64,000 nucleotides of DNA from Absidia repens. Its lineage: Eukaryota; Mucoromycota; Mucoromycetes; Mucorales; Cunninghamellaceae. The notes below the pieces were generated by a model. The model was not told where the DNA came from. It did not search any database and saw only the letters and a program-made list of their open reading frames with translations. Shown here one piece after another: positions 10,901 through 23,560 of this stretch (positions within the stretch are counted from its first letter, which is position 1; every line of letters begins with the position of its first letter). The position numbers were made by a program, and so were the translations under genes. The DNA is taken from the NCBI GenBank assembly GCA_002105175.1, contig MCGE01000001.1, positions 1-64,000 of the forward strand. Direction: 5' to 3'.

Positions 10901-12955
10901 CACTCTCCATAAAAGATGACATGGCTCCGCGTACATTGTCTGCAAGCACCAAAAGGGTTGTTGATAAATCAGGCTTGTTGGTACCATCCATGGGAGAGGA
11001 GGCAAGACGCCATCGATGTCCATTTGAAGACGGATTCCCCGAAGAGGAGGTCGTTGAAGATGAAGAAGAAAGCGTTTTGCTAAGATCAGGAAGTAGTAAT
11101 CGAGGCTGATCATCGTATATCTCCAGTTGTAAGTCTTGGGCTGTTGATAAAAAGTTTCGCACATCCATTAAAAGCTGATCTGTATCCATTTGTAGTTTTT
11201 GCAAGGCATCGTCTTGTGACCAGGTACCAGAGGCTGCCTTTGTCGATAGCACGGTTTTCGCCAACGAGGCAAGAAGAGCACGGTGGAATACACGAAGCTG
11301 TTTGTTGCACTTCAAATATGGCGAGCTTTCCTTGTCAACCGTATTGGAGACATAGAGCATAAGGCGAATGCGATGTACGACCATTGCAGCATCGTCACGA
11401 ATAAGAGAAGTTTGTCCTTGCCTGCTAGAGTTCTTGAGTCCGTGAATGGCATGAGCAATAAATGTTGATAGTTGATCCCAGTTGAGAGGTTGGTTTTCAT
11501 GATTACTTGTAATCGAGTTGGTATCATGAGATTGATTTGTAAACTACGTCAAGAGAAAAATAAAAAATAATAATAATATTTAGCAAGTTGATAAGTGGCC
11601 CTTGACAGCTGAAAGCCCTTTTTTTCTCCTTTTTCTTCTTTCAAATAACATCGATTGTCACTTTTTTGATCAACTTACCAAATTTCCGGTTTGAGTGTCG
11701 ATTTGATCAATGTGCCAGGTAGTTTCATCCGTTTGAAGGTTACAATAATAGACACGACCTTTGGTATCCACTTTCCGTGTCCAATGTGGTGGTAGAGAAT
11801 TGATATTTTGATCAGTAGTTGCTGTATTTGGTGATGATGGGGGAATAGTAGCTGAGGGTATGTTGGGGGAGTTGTTGATATTGAAAACATGACAGTTTGG
11901 ATGGATGGTAGGACTAGCGCTGCCATTCATAGGTATATTCGTAATCCTAGAAATATCCTGTTGTGGAGAGGGGGGAGTCATCATAGGAGAAATGGAGTTT
12001 TTGGATGGCGGATGAAGATTGGGTTCGAGACGGGCATCTGCTGGTAATGAGTATCGCATTTCTTTTGTCACCACGTTGTAATAGTACACTTCAGATCCAT
12101 CTTCGGTCGTTTGTAATATCCAGTTTGTTTTGGGTGGTATTATTTGTTGCGGTTGCTGCTGCTGCTGCTGTTTTAATAGTGTATCGTTGTGGTGTGCCTT
12201 GTATACCATGTTGGTTTGGTCGTTGTTATTGGTGGTCGTATTATGATCAAGCCGTGACGGTTGCTGTACTAATTCTTGGTGGTATAATTGTTGTTGTAAT
12301 TGTAGACCAGATAAAGGTTGATCCTATGATAGATATTATTATAAAAGTACAAATAAATTAAAAGAGAGGTAGAAGGGAAGGAATAGAGAGAAAAAAAAAA
12401 AAAAAAAGAAAAGGGTGGAATAAGTAAAAAAGGAGATAAGTATATATCATAAATTATGCCAATATTTTTGTGTCCCTTTTTTTTGGGTAGCTTACCAGAG
12501 ATGGGTGTATCAGGCCAGCGTCAGCATCCAAGGTAATATCAGCAGGTATATATGCATCAGCAGTAATTTCTTGGACATAGTTACTAGGGAACCAGCCTCG
12601 ATTTCCGTTACACCTATTGATGATGAACCATTATCAACGCATTGCCACCACCACCACCATCACCACAGAATCATATATAATACATAGAAAAAGACCGTGA
12701 GTAAATCAATATTATTGTAGTCTGGGGGGAGGGGAAGTGGGGAGAAGCAAAATAAAGAGGAGAGAGGGGTCCAACTTTGTATTCTGATTCAACGCCTATT
12801 TTGATTCTTTTGTCTTACCATCCGTCCCACCAACCAGACTCTAGCTTTGCCAGTACGTGAATGATATCTCCTTGACCAAAAGAAAGAGATGCATGATCGG
12901 TTGAAGTGAAATCATATAGCGCCTGTACAGTACAAAGCGATTCGTTGAGGTCCAT
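7959..12955 (-). CDS. SH3-WW-WW-RasGEF protein (Cdc25-like), copy A; apparent 1-bp frameshift
   Basis: Exons: 12955-12819, 12613-12496, 12323-11679, 11543-9603, 9494-9329, 9229-8719, 8644-8552, 8470-8100, 8016-7959. Domain order: SH3 (residues about 8-70, ALYDF and WFPSNYV), two WW-like domains (about 150-180 and 265-295), a long variable region, RasGEF N-terminal domain (about 905-1005, TFLLTYRSFCTTEEL) and RasGEF catalytic domain (about 1003-1335, FLEIDPLELARQLT). Proteins of this type activate Ras by GDP/GTP exchange and feed cAMP signalling in fungi. In the large exon the frame breaks near 10549: the first frame stops at 10524 (KLYASM), while the frame matching copy B continues from about 10547. 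The total, 4040 nt, is one base short of whole codons. It could be a real mutation, a sequencing error, or a 77-nt intron absent from copy B. Confidence 0.88.
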
Positions 12956-13574
12956 TTAGGTTGTATCAATGGGTTGTAAATTGTGATGATTGTTGATGAA
13001 TATGGTGAAAAAAAGGAACGCCAGAAGAAAAAAAAAATCTTTCCTCCCCCCAAAAAAGGTGCTTTTGCAGATAAAAGGCGCAACAAAAAGAAGGGTTGTG
13101 ATTGATGTATATACAATAGGTGAGTATAACAAACAACAGTAGCTAAAAGGGAAGGAAGGGGGAAGGACGGAAAGGAAGGAAGGAATCGATATTGGCACTA
13201 TTGTTGAATGGATAAAAAGGAGAAAGTAAGAGTAGTAAACAAGGAAGAGGAGGAGGAAAATTGTTGAGGGAGTAAAATAAATAAATAAAAAAAAGGAAAG
13301 AAAAAGAATAACCAGTGAATGGATTTTTTTTCGCCCCATTCCAAAGTAGGACAAATAAAAAACCAGGCACCATCAGAGTAAACCCAAAAGAACCATTTCC
13401 CATAAACTACGAAGATCCTTTATTGAGTAATGATAAATGTAAAAATATAAAAATGAGACTAACTAATGAATGATGATAAATAAGGAGTAGTATAGCTAAT
13501 ATTCAAAAAATAAAGGTCGCCTGCGACAATGGTGAGTGATCAATGAGGACATGCTTGACAGTTCCATTGTTATG
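12956..13574. other. Intergenic region upstream of RasGEF A
   Basis: A 619-bp gap holding the RasGEF A promoter and the CDP-DAG synthase 3' UTR, both minus strand. Purine-rich simple sequence (GGAAGG runs near 13150-13185). No gene was recognised. Confidence 0.4.
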
Positions 13575-15548
13575 TTATTGTTCAAACACCGCCTTCGCCG
13601 CTTCAGTCAGAGCCCCAGAACCACAAATCTCCACCACATTAGCATCCAGAATTCCTTGGTTCACAAAGTACGTCAAGAATCTTTCCAGTAAATCCAATTG
13701 ATCTTTCAATGGGAGTCCATTGATCACGGTGCCGAGAAGAGATCCGACTGATAAATTGTAGGTCTAAAAACAAAGATTAATTTTCTATAATGGATGCACA
13801 TATTATTCTTTCTTTTACCTTGATAAAGCTTTGATAATACATAAAAGAGAAAAGTCCCATGAAGAATTGACAGTCCATACGATCGGTCATACCGCCATGT
13901 CCAGGTATACTATTCCCAAAATCCTTGACATCGAATGCTCGCTTCACCCCACTGGCAAAGAAACCGCCAAATGGTGCAATCAAGGAAGCAAAACAAGCCA
14001 TCACAATAGCGTGAAGTTGTACCGGAGCTATCCATACTTGGTCAATTTGCCTATTGAACTGATAAAACGAATCATGTATATTGTCAGTTTTTGGTTTAGT
14101 CATTTTTTTGCTTTCGAATTAAATCATCTTACCACATAGCCAATGATCCATGACCAGGTTTCGGGTAACGCCCAAGGCACATAAATAAATACAGGGTTTT
14201 TGGGATCGCATGAAATGGATGACCAAGCCGATGTTGAAAGATCCTAATCGCCATAAAGATATACGATGATAAAGCCCCCATACTGTAAAACAATACCCTC
14301 TGCGTTCTCTATCTCTAACTCTTGCCTTTTTTTTTGTTTTTGTTACCTTGACTGGACAAATCATATAATCCCAACGCATCAACAAGCTGGTCCACTATTA
14401 TCAAGTTACACAATAAAGTGGTCAGTACACGATTCTTTATTTTTTTGCAATTTACCCGCTTTTTACCAAAAATCCAAAGATAAGAGTACAGATCCATGCG
14501 CCAACAAAACCTTCCACCGTTTTCTTTGGAGATAATTGGATCAATTGGGTGCGTCCCCAGAAGAAACCGCATACATAGGCAAAAATATCATTGCAAATCA
14601 CCAAAGAAGTCGGCAAAACAAACCTAAGTAAGACATCAAGCGTAAAATTTATCAAAAACATATATCGCACTATTTCCCCACGATTCATCTTCTGTGACGC
14701 CTGATGTCATGGTATTGCATTTTCCTGTTCACCATATTCTTACCATATTAATCCTTCCAAAATGTTATTGACAATAAAGTGACTTTGAAAGACAATCAAT
14801 AGCAAAGCCATATGCGTCCATCCATATTGCGCAAATTGTCGCTTATACAATCCCTTCCGTAAATTCATCACAAAAAAGACGAATCCTTATGAACACCACC
14901 ACCCCGTAAAACGAAAGAAGTTTGAGTAAGTTCCATCCGAATCCACTCGCGTTTTTCCTTTTGTGCAGTCTTACCAATGGTATAAAGGATAAAGCTGATA
15001 AACCGATGATGTGTAGCAAAGGGTAATAAAAAGGCATCCACTAATACGATTTGCTCAAAGTAGTAAATGGTTGATTCGCCGTAGAGGAAGTAAGTGGTGG
15101 TTACCAAATAGTACCTATCATTAAAACATTGGGAAATAAAGAGAACGGTTAGCACCACCTATCATACAATGAAGCTTGCCTTGTTTTCACACAGAACTTA
15201 CCAACTCATCGTCTTGAACCATTTGACATTGCGTTCCTTCGCAGGCCCATCGGCAATTTGGATCACTTCATTATACACGATCGTTTGAATCGCAATCACC
15301 ATCAGAATTACCCAGATATGACCAGACGCTAGAATGGTGAAAAAGGTGCCAATCATCATAAACGTGGTAATTGTCCTTAGCCACCAGTTTTTCCATTTTT
15401 TGCTGGGGGGTTCAGCAGCCAAGAGTACAGGGGCGCCGGCAGCAGAAGCAGCGGAAGCTTGTTTATGGTTGGGAAGATCAGGTTTCTTTTGCGACATGAG
15501 AGTCGTCTCCTTTCCAGGTGAAGAACGTCGTTTGTTTTTACTGCCCAT
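13575..15548 (-). CDS. CDS1: Phosphatidate cytidylyltransferase (CDP-diacylglycerol synthase), 8 exons, 457 aa
   Basis: Exons: 15548-15202, 15114-14975, 14885-14744, 14623-14467, 14394-14347, 14243-14133, 14058-13819, 13763-13575; total 1374 nt. The enzyme makes CDP-diacylglycerol from phosphatidic acid and CTP in the ER membrane, the branch point for phosphatidylinositol, phosphatidylserine and cardiolipin. Family marks: [13 protein letters not shown] (residues about 250), [30 protein letters not shown], and the signature [20 protein letters not shown]. Several hydrophobic segments follow a soluble Lys/Ser/Ala-rich N-terminus of about 60 residues. The length is close to the yeast enzyme. The start is the first Met of the open exon. 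A 48-nt exon (14347-14394) is needed to keep [10 protein letters not shown]. Confidence 0.95.
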
Positions 15549-15883
15549 AATATGAAGATGTTCTTAAAAGTAAAAACAAAGAAGAAAGAGAAAAGTAAGA
15601 AAAAAAAATATAGAAGAATACAAAAAATGCGAGCAATTAAAGTTTTTTTTTTTGGGTGGGGGGTGTAAAAAAATCATGTGCTGACTGACTAACATGTTTT
15701 TTTTGGAGGGGAGCTCTAATAAAGGGTCCAAAGTTAAGAGTCTACAATTTTTTATTTTTTATTTGATGGATGTCTGTAAAGGAAGGGGAATTGAGTCATA
15801 CTGAGAATATATATAAAAAACAAAAAAAAAAAAAAAAGAAGGGAGGACAATAAAATACATAGATAAACTAAACTAAATAACAA

Positions 15884-17436
15884 CTAATCATCGTCTTCGG
15901 GGTTGTGGGTCACATCATAACGTTTTCCACGGATACCCCAGATACCCCAATTGGCAAAGATAGTTTGGCGCAAATCCATTATATTGACATCACGTTTCAA
16001 GCTTCGGAATTCATTTTGAGTAGGTTGCAAGATCCAGTCAAATTCACCACTATAATCTTGTTCCACCGCTTCAATATCCGTGCCCATGTCATGTTCGTCA
16101 AAGCCAGTCAAAAAGATCGGACACTTAGTTTCCAGAGCCTTTTGAATGGTAGGTTTCCATCCTTGACGTGCAGATTCATGTCCAATCCCCGGTGAGAACA
16201 TGAAGAAGAGGTCAGTGTAAGGGTCAAACTTTTCAATTTTTTCATGGTAGTCGTGGTAATAGGCATTATCGTAAGTAAACATCATACGCTCATTCAAAGA
16301 GGTAGTGTAGGGTTCCTTGTTGGGTGGCAAGCAATCGGGACCAACAAAGTGGATATGGAAGGGAGTGCGGGGGAACAAATAGGCCAATTGCAACCAAATA
16401 TGTGGAGGTAAAGTTGATTCAGCACGGGCACCCACTACATAAATATTAATCATATCTGTTCGGATTAAATTCACGCCATTCTTGATAACTTCGTTGCGAG
16501 GATACAAAATGGTTCGTAGTGCTATATTAAAATAATATATATGCGATTAGTATTTATTTTCCTAAAGCAACGTATAATAAGAGATAAATATTTACCTGAC
16601 AGAGATCGCATGCCTTCAACAGTGATTTCCTTGCCAAATTTGTAAGGACATGACTCGTGAAGAATAGACGCCACAGTGATGGGATAGGTCAATAATTTTG
16701 ATACATGGCGCATAGACCGACTAGAGTCCATAGAAGGAAATCCGCGTGTGTAAAAGTACATATCCCAGTTTCCCATGTTGACCGTTTCATCAAATCCTTG
16801 CGAAGCTATCATAATAACAACCATACGCAATAGTTAGTATAATCACATATTCAATATGACCTTTCTTTCCCTATGTTAAAAGTAACTTGACTTACAAGGA
16901 AACTCGAATTCTTTCATTGTTCGCCCAGATCGTAGGTCATGATCGTCTTCATTTTGTTCGCGTAAAATCCCACAAATGTGTTGATGAGCATCCTTGCCTT
17001 GCTGATAATGTTCTTCACTGCAATGAGTAGGGTAGCCACAATCAGGACATTCATAGGTTGGAGGGTGTTTGTGATGTTGGTGTTGATCTTGGGTGTCGCA
17101 GACAGGACATACGCCGTATTTATTGATAATTGAGGCTCTATCCCGTAATTCGGCAATGGGGGATTGGGACAATGGATGGAATAAGTTGTCTTGAGAAAGG
17201 ACAGTAGGCGTTTCTGGTTTTGCTGTTTCATTGTTGGAGAAAAGACTTTTGAAGGAGATAGATCGTATGGCCATGGAACGGTAGAGTGGAGAAGTGGTGG
17301 TGACATGACTGATAGTAGATTGTGCAGTTAAGAGTGAGGCTCTTAGTGAGCGTTGACCAAGCCGACATTTGAGAGGCAATAAAAAGGATCTTGGTACCGA
17401 TTGTGTGGTCTTGGTCACCTGTTTCCAATGTGTCAT
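15884..17436 (-). CDS. MSS51: Mss51-like mitochondrial COX1 translational activator, 3 exons, 462 aa
   Basis: Exons: 17436-16896, 16805-16596, 16521-15884; total 1389 nt. The N-terminus (MTHWKQVTKTTQSVPRSF) is basic and lacks acidic residues for about 60 positions, as expected of a mitochondrial presequence. A Cys/His cluster follows at about residues 110-155 (CPVCDTQ, CPDCGYPTHC, HICG), a MYND-like zinc-binding region. The C-terminal domain has the Mss51 pattern: MGNWDMYFYTRGFPS, RHVSKLLTYPITVASILHE, HIWLQLAYLFP, HFVGPDCLPP. In yeast Mss51 activates COX1 mRNA translation and couples it to cytochrome oxidase assembly. It ends in an Asp-rich DPEDDD-like tail. The gene is divergent from the SH3 gene. 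Confidence 0.9.
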
Positions 17437-17697
17437 TTTATATAGAAAAGAGTGATTGTGTACAAAAAAAAAAAAAAAAAAAAGACCACCTTTTTTTTTC
17501 CAGCGAAGTCGCCAGGGCCTCCTTTCGGACAATAAACTTTTTGGAATGAGGGTAGCCAAAGCCACCGGGCAGAAAAGGGGATCCAATGATAATTTTAGAA
17601 CCGGGATTTTAAAACAAAAAATCTGTATGCAATTTTTGGAAACGTTTCTTTTTTCCTTTTCCTTTTCTTTTCATACTATAATTTTACGCTTGGCATC
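17437..17697. promoter_or_regulatory. Divergent promoter between Mss51-like and SH3 genes
   Basis: Only 261 bp separate the two start codons, which point away from each other, so both promoters must lie here or overlap the 5' regions. It contains an A run near 17464-17481 and a pyrimidine-rich TTTTCC tract just upstream of the SH3 gene start. No specific factor site was recognised. Confidence 0.6.
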
Positions 17698-18945
17698 ATG
17701 ACGGACCCTCATCACAATCCTCTTGCAAACCATATGCTTATGTCCATTCAAAAAGATTTGGCTGTATTGAAAGACCAAAAAATTCTTGATGAAACCACTT
17801 ACCAAAATATTATAACGCTTCTACCAACGCAGGCGTCTTCTCCATCTCCTGTTACATCCAATACCATTAGACCTCCTTTACCCACACGCAAATCTACTAC
17901 ACATAGTCCTAATCTGGCTCCTATACCTGCTCCTCGAACACCTTCTTTTCCAAAGCTTCCTGTCCGTCGTACTTCTGACTTGCCACATCAACAGCCACAA
18001 CAGACAAATATCACTAATACTACCACCACCACTACTACTACTAGGGAACCCTTAACAACCGAACCATCTATTTTACATCAACAACCTTCAACAGCACCTC
18101 CTCCACCTAGCTACAATGCGACTGTGAAAAATAAACAAATGGCTGAAGCTATTTATGACTATGCAGGTGAAGATCCTTCTACCGATTTGTCCTTCCGAAA
18201 AGGTGATATGATTGAAGTAACTGAACATGGTAAGAACAATATACATACAAATAGATAGACATGCAAGTTAGGACAAATATTTTCTCACTCATTTCTATAC
18301 CTATATTATAGTGAATGATGACTGGTGGCGTGGTAGTCTGAAAGGCAAATCAGGGATATTCCCTCAAAACCATGTTCAATCGTAAGTCAAAAAACAAAAA
18401 AACAAAAAAAAAAATAAGGTTCGATTATTTGTTCGAATTCTAATCTGATGATCATCATCAATAGTGTTCCTCCTCAGAAACAAGCATCACCAATAGTCCA
18501 AGTGACAAAAGCATCAGTACCAACACCTCACGCCTACCCTACTCCACCTACACCAATGAACAATCACTATCAACAACAGCAACAACCTTATGCTTATCCT
18601 CCCCCTCCTACCATGGTTTATCATCAGGCGCCTAGCCAAGGTGCATCCACTTCATATAACTATGTGCCCCCTCCGATGGCGGTTGCTGCTGGCGGCTCGA
18701 ACAACAATGGTGCGGTAGCAGTGGATGATAAAGGAAATGGCGAAGGTGGAAGCAAGGTGCAAGGCATGGCAAAGAAATTCGGCTCTAATCTAGGCAATGC
18801 TGTCGTATTCGGAGCCGGTGCAACTAGTAAGTCTTTTCTTTTATTATCTTTTATTTTTATTTTTATATTTTGTTTAATAGTACTCATCAAAAATTTATTT
18901 TATTTTATCATAGTCGGTAGTGAAGCTGTTCATGCTATTTTCTAA
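17698..18945 (+). CDS. Lsb1/Pin3-like SH3-domain protein, 4 exons, 331 aa
   Basis: Exons: 17698-18229, 18312-18381, 18465-18826, 18914-18945; total 996 nt. The N-terminal helix (SIQKDLAVLKDQKILDE) matches the start of the yeast Lsb1/Lsb2(Pin3) family. Then comes a Pro/Ser/Thr-rich linker and an SH3 domain at about residues 150-205 (AEAIYDYAGEDPSTDLSF, DDWWRGSLKGKSGIFPQNHV). A Pro/Gln/Tyr-rich segment and a Gly-rich C-terminus follow (KKFGSNLGNAVVFGAGAT, then GSEAVHAIF), which is also typical of the family. These proteins bind the WASP homologue Las17 and regulate actin assembly and endocytosis. The last exon codes only ten residues. A decayed copy of the 3' end is at 23090-23560. Confidence 0.9.
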
Positions 18946-19589
18946 AAAGATAGACCATGGATTTTTGTCTCCCTCATTTCTTTGGACAGTTTTAGTGTGT
19001 ATCAGTAGTGATGATTATATATATATATATTTAGTTAGTTATATTTGTCTTTATCCAATAAAAATCGATTACTATTTTTATTATATTCTTGTCCTATTTA
19101 TTTTGCCTTTTGTTCGTTGATATACGATGCTACAGCACAGTACTATTGAACTTATCTCTTTGTTTTTTATTGGCAGTGGATGGATGTGTAAAAGGGAGAG
19201 TCATGTAGTTATAGGAAAGTGCTTGTCATAGATAGTCGAAATAATGAATTCGCTTTACCGATATCACGAAATATCGCACGTAGAGATGACCAAACCACAG
19301 AGGTGTTATTACTAGACACAGTGCAGCTAGTACTCAAATGAACACCTCAATGTATCGCGCAATTGGTAATTCACTACAGCTTTTTCGTGCCCTATACACA
19401 GTGATTCCAGAACACTTATGGGCCCGTGCTGCCGTCTACCCGTCTGCAGAACTTTGGCGTTGAGTTTGAAACTTTTTGGGGACATTGAAATAAAATAAAA
19501 AGTATACATGAAGGTTAGGAATGGCTTAAATATACAAGAAGGAGGTCTCAATAAAATGGCAACAAGCACCCATCTTATCTGTTGCTCAG

Positions 19590-19594
19590 TACAC

Positions 19595-19629
<35 letters not shown>
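19590..19629 (+). repeat. Poly(T) tract in repeat-rich intergenic DNA
   Basis: A run of about 30 T residues near 19599-19629, downstream of the SH3 gene. Confidence 0.7.
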
Positions 19630-19929
19630 CATGGTTTAAAAATGAGCGCGCTCGACTGGATTTACGAGTACTGAAAAAAAAAGGAAGGCAGGATGCGTTA
19701 CCGCGGAATCCAAATCGCCTCTCGATTAGATGGGTACCAAAGTTTGCCTTATGATCATCATTTTTATACGATCAGTATTTTTAGAAAAATATGACGAGAT
19801 TTTTTTGTTTTTGAACGAGCTGAACTGGATGAATCTCCGTTGAGTAAAGAGCTAATGTGTCTTCTACTCACTATGAATACTAATGACAAAAGGGATCCAT
19901 TACGCAAGACATGAAAGAGGCTAATGGGA

Positions 19930-20240
19930 CATTTTCATTGTAGCAGCTAAAAAAGAGACATATTTTATTCAGATATAGACATAAACTTTGACAAACTAAT
20001 ACTAAACTAAACTCATGAAGACTTCAAACTGCCATCTGATGGTGTGCTCAGATCCTAGATCTAAAATGAGAGGGTTTTCCCATGCATGTTGTAATCCCTG
20101 AGCTGAAACCCTTTATAAACTAGTCCTAACACTAATCTAAGTTTATCATTAAAGCTATATTGATAAAAAAAGAAAAAAAAAAAGGAGAGGGAAAAAAAAG
20201 AAAGCAATAAATACCCACGTGGGCGGGATTTGAAATGTTT
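19930..20240 (-). repeat. Dispersed core-repeat family, copy 1
   Basis: Read on the minus strand it starts with AAATCCCGCCCACGTGGG and runs through a pyrimidine tract. It continues with ACTTAGATTAGTGTTAGGAC, the hairpin arms AGGGTTTC and AAAACCCT around 20061-20120, and a CTGAATAAAATATG polyadenylation-like word near 19961-19972. It has the full set of family landmarks. There is no coding capacity. Confidence 0.75.
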
Positions 20241-21859
20241 TTTCAAAGCTTCAAGGTATATTTGAGTGTGTGTTGACCCAACTAAATTTCAAAAAAAATA
20301 AATTAAAACAAGGTTTCCTCAGCTTCCTTTTTTGTGGGTGCAGGATGAGAGTTACCTGTTTCAAAATACCGTACAGCACATTTTCATGAGAATTCAGAGT
20401 GAGAGTGCCTTCAAAAGGGATACATCCGAATGAATTAAATCAATGAGGAGCGTGCCAAAGTAAGCCTAGTGAGCAATGGATAACAAAGAATGGCCATAGT
20501 GGGAATTCCATCAGCTTAAAATTTGCGATATAGACATGACCTAATTCAAAAAAGAGAGTGAGAGACGTAAAATTCATTCAGTATGCTGTGTTTTCAATAT
20601 AGATGCTTTTTATTCACAATGTCTCTTATAAAGGTGCCATATCTTCATAAAATGTACCTGGGAGCCAATAGTATATCAATACGATAAAGTTACCGATATA
20701 AAAGAAAAAAAAATAATGTGAGTGGCTAGAATTCAAGCTCAAATGACTTCGTAATTGTATTGAAAGTAAGGGACTCGGTACCGCTGCACCAGTTCGATAG
20801 TTCAGGCAATGTGCTAACGAGGTGTTCTTGTACATTGTTGGTTAATTGGGCCACCATCACACCATTCCAGCAAAAAAAAAAAAAAAAACAGTTTATTATT
20901 GGCGATCACTGGAATTGTACTCCGAGCAGAGCCTGCATGAGTTTTCCGTTTATTCGTGAAGATGATGAGTCCATCAGCAAGTCGAAGGGTTGTGTCTAAA
21001 GACAAAGAGCAATAGGTAAAGGGGATAATAGCTAATATTGAAGACAAATTAGATGAGTTACAAAGTCATACTTCATTGATCATACGAACAAACGTAGAGG
21101 ACTTACTAGACTTACTACTACCAGATAAATATTACAAATGGCCATTCAAAACTCTGCCCCACCATTGCTACTCTATATAATCAGTTGGAATAAAATATGC
21201 AGAGAAAACAACAACAACAACAAGGTGGCGACCTGTTGTTTCACACAAACACATACCCCTTTTTTTCTACGCACAAATATATATAATATACATGAGGAGG
21301 AGGACGAAGTTGCCTTAATACCCAACCCATTTTTTTTAGACACACACAAAACTGATTTTTTTTATTTTTATCCACATATAGCACACGCATCCAGCAATAT
21401 AATTAAACACATGAAAAACTAATGGTAAAAAGATAAGACAAATGTAATTCAGATGCATATATAAATTATGACAACGAATACTTGACTGAGATAACAAATG
21501 TTCCAGAACGCTGTTCTCATTTGACGGCTAAACTAATGTTGGTGAAATCGCGAATCCAAATTGAAACGTTTCCCATAATGTTTGTACTGTATTTTTTAAA
21601 TTGCTCTTGAATTCAAGGTCTAACACTATCCAAGTTCACCATCGTTTCATTGAAGTTTTAATGGATAAAACACAGGAATAAAGTGGAAGCGGTCCATGCT
21701 GTCGTTATTGAATGGTTACAGTTGCCATTAAAATAGAATCGCCACATTTATCCCGTACAGTGTCGATTTTTATAGAAAAAGAAAAAAAGGATTCTTTTTT
21801 CTGAATTCATTAAAACTACTAATAGTCGCCGCAGAGAATTGAAAAAAATAATAATTCAA
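20241..21859. other. Intergenic DNA between repeat copies 1 and 2
   Basis: No gene was recognised. It has short A/T homopolymers (20872-20888) and several short open frames without family signatures. Confidence 0.4.
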
Positions 21860-22200
21860 AATCCGCCCACGTGAAAATATTTATTTTCTCCCTCCCACCT
21901 TTTTTTTTCCGGCTCTCTTTCTTCTCGATTATATTTTTTTCCTACAATTTTTTATTCACCATTCAGCTTCTACGTGGCTATGTTGGACTTGGAATAGTGC
22001 TAGGACTAGTTTAGAAAGGTTTTCAGTATAGGGATTACAAGATGCATGGGGAAACCCTTTCATTTTGGATCTAGGATTATGGACCACCATTAGTTGTTTT
22101 TTTTAACCTTCCATTAGAATACTTTATGTTATCTTGTCCGTAGACTGTATTTGAATCTCAATAAAATATGGCTCTTTTTACTTGCTCCATTGAAATAGGT
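21860..22200 (+). repeat. Dispersed core-repeat family, copy 2
   Basis: Begins ATCCGCCCACGTGAAAA at about 21861. It contains GTGCTAGGACTAGTTTAGAA, the core GCATGGGGAAACCCTTTCAT at 22044-22063, and CAATAAAATATGG at about 22159. Weaker similarity to other copies seems to continue several hundred bases downstream: 22621-22725 resembles the minus strand of 44455-44545 (shared TATTACCGCTCTA). Confidence 0.75.
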
Positions 22201-23089
22201 CCCTTTAGTTTCTCTCCTGTATTGTACAAGAGGTCCCTTTTCTTAGTACCATCCCCTCTTCTGAGTAGTGTTCATCGTTTTTGTGTTTCAATAAATATAT
22301 CCCTTTACTCTATCTCATGCCTCGTAAAATATATTAGCTCCAATTTTGCAATCGTTTCCTTTAGAGTAGTGTTAACCATTCTTCAAATCTCGCATCAATT
22401 TCCCTTATTCTTCCTGCAACCTCTCGCCTTTAGTTTTCATATTTACCATATGCTTCAATAAATCATACCTTTTTATTAGACATCCTTTGACATATCAGAT
22501 AGTAAACAATACCGCTATTGTAGCTATTCCATAAGTGCGCAATCAAATATTTGCTCTCCAATCTAACCAATATAACTAATCCCCCACAAAAACATGAAAC
22601 TGGTTACCAGTTTCAAGTCACTTAATATGAAACGTGGTATTATTACCGCTCTACCCTACATATCAATCAACCTAGACTACACCGCCAGCGTAACCTCCAC
22701 TAGATTATACATACTGTATATATCCAACTCGTTAGTTTTATTTTACTTTACTTTTTTTAATTTTTTTTTTTTTACGTAGGTGCGCGGACTCTGAAAAACC
22801 ATAACACCCGATTCGCATATGTGGCTGATTCACAGATTCTGCGACCTGACTGATACTCACACTACATTAAAATAAATCAAGTATCTAAGACTGGAGTATG
22901 GTATATAAAAAGTCTTTTATTCTACACACACATACAAAAAAAAAAAAAAAAAAAGGCAATAGCACAAATAACTCAAAAAGTGGGAAGAGAAAGGCAGGAG
23001 GAATGAGAACCAAGGTGTCAATTATTCAAAATGTTCCTGGTCCATCCATTTAGCTAGTGTGACCAGTACGCTTTTTTTTATATTTTTTT

Positions 23090-23560
23090 ATCTTGTTTAG
23101 CAGAGCTCAATCGAAAATTTATTTTATCTTATCGTAGTCGGCAGTGAAGCAGTATATGCCATTTTGTAAAAGGAGAAACCCTGGGTTTTTGCCTCCTCCA
23201 CAATTTTATAGTGTGCGCCAGTGGTTATGATTGTTTTATATTTTGGATGATTGCATTTGTCTTTTTATCCAATAAAAATCGATTGCCATTTTGATTTTAT
23301 TCCATTTGTTAAAGCATTTGCCTTTTGATTGTTAATATAGGATACTGTAATAAGTAAAGCTTATCTCTTGACGAAGGACGTAAAAAGGGCTTATTCGTGT
23401 AGTTACATGAATACTTCTTGTTTATAGAGCTGAAATGACGATATTCGTTTTATCAATATCATCAAATGTTGCAGGCGTGAATGACCAAATCACAGGGGCA
23501 TTATTATTAGACACAGTCCAGCCACAGCTGAAACGAACGCCTCGATTGATGATTAGCTAG
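23090..23560 (+). pseudogene. Stray duplicate of the 3' end of the SH3 gene
   Basis: Diverged genomic copy of about 18875-19360. It includes the end of the last intron (AAAATTTATTTTATCTTATC), the acceptor, a last exon at 23137-23169 that still reads GSEAVYAIL then stop, and the 3' UTR with CCAATAAAAATCGATT. Similarity continues through GATGACCAAA-like sequence and CACAGTCCAGC near 23520. Because intron sequence is included, it arose by DNA duplication and not from a spliced RNA. No SH3 domain or start is present, so it is non-functional as a gene. Confidence 0.8.
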
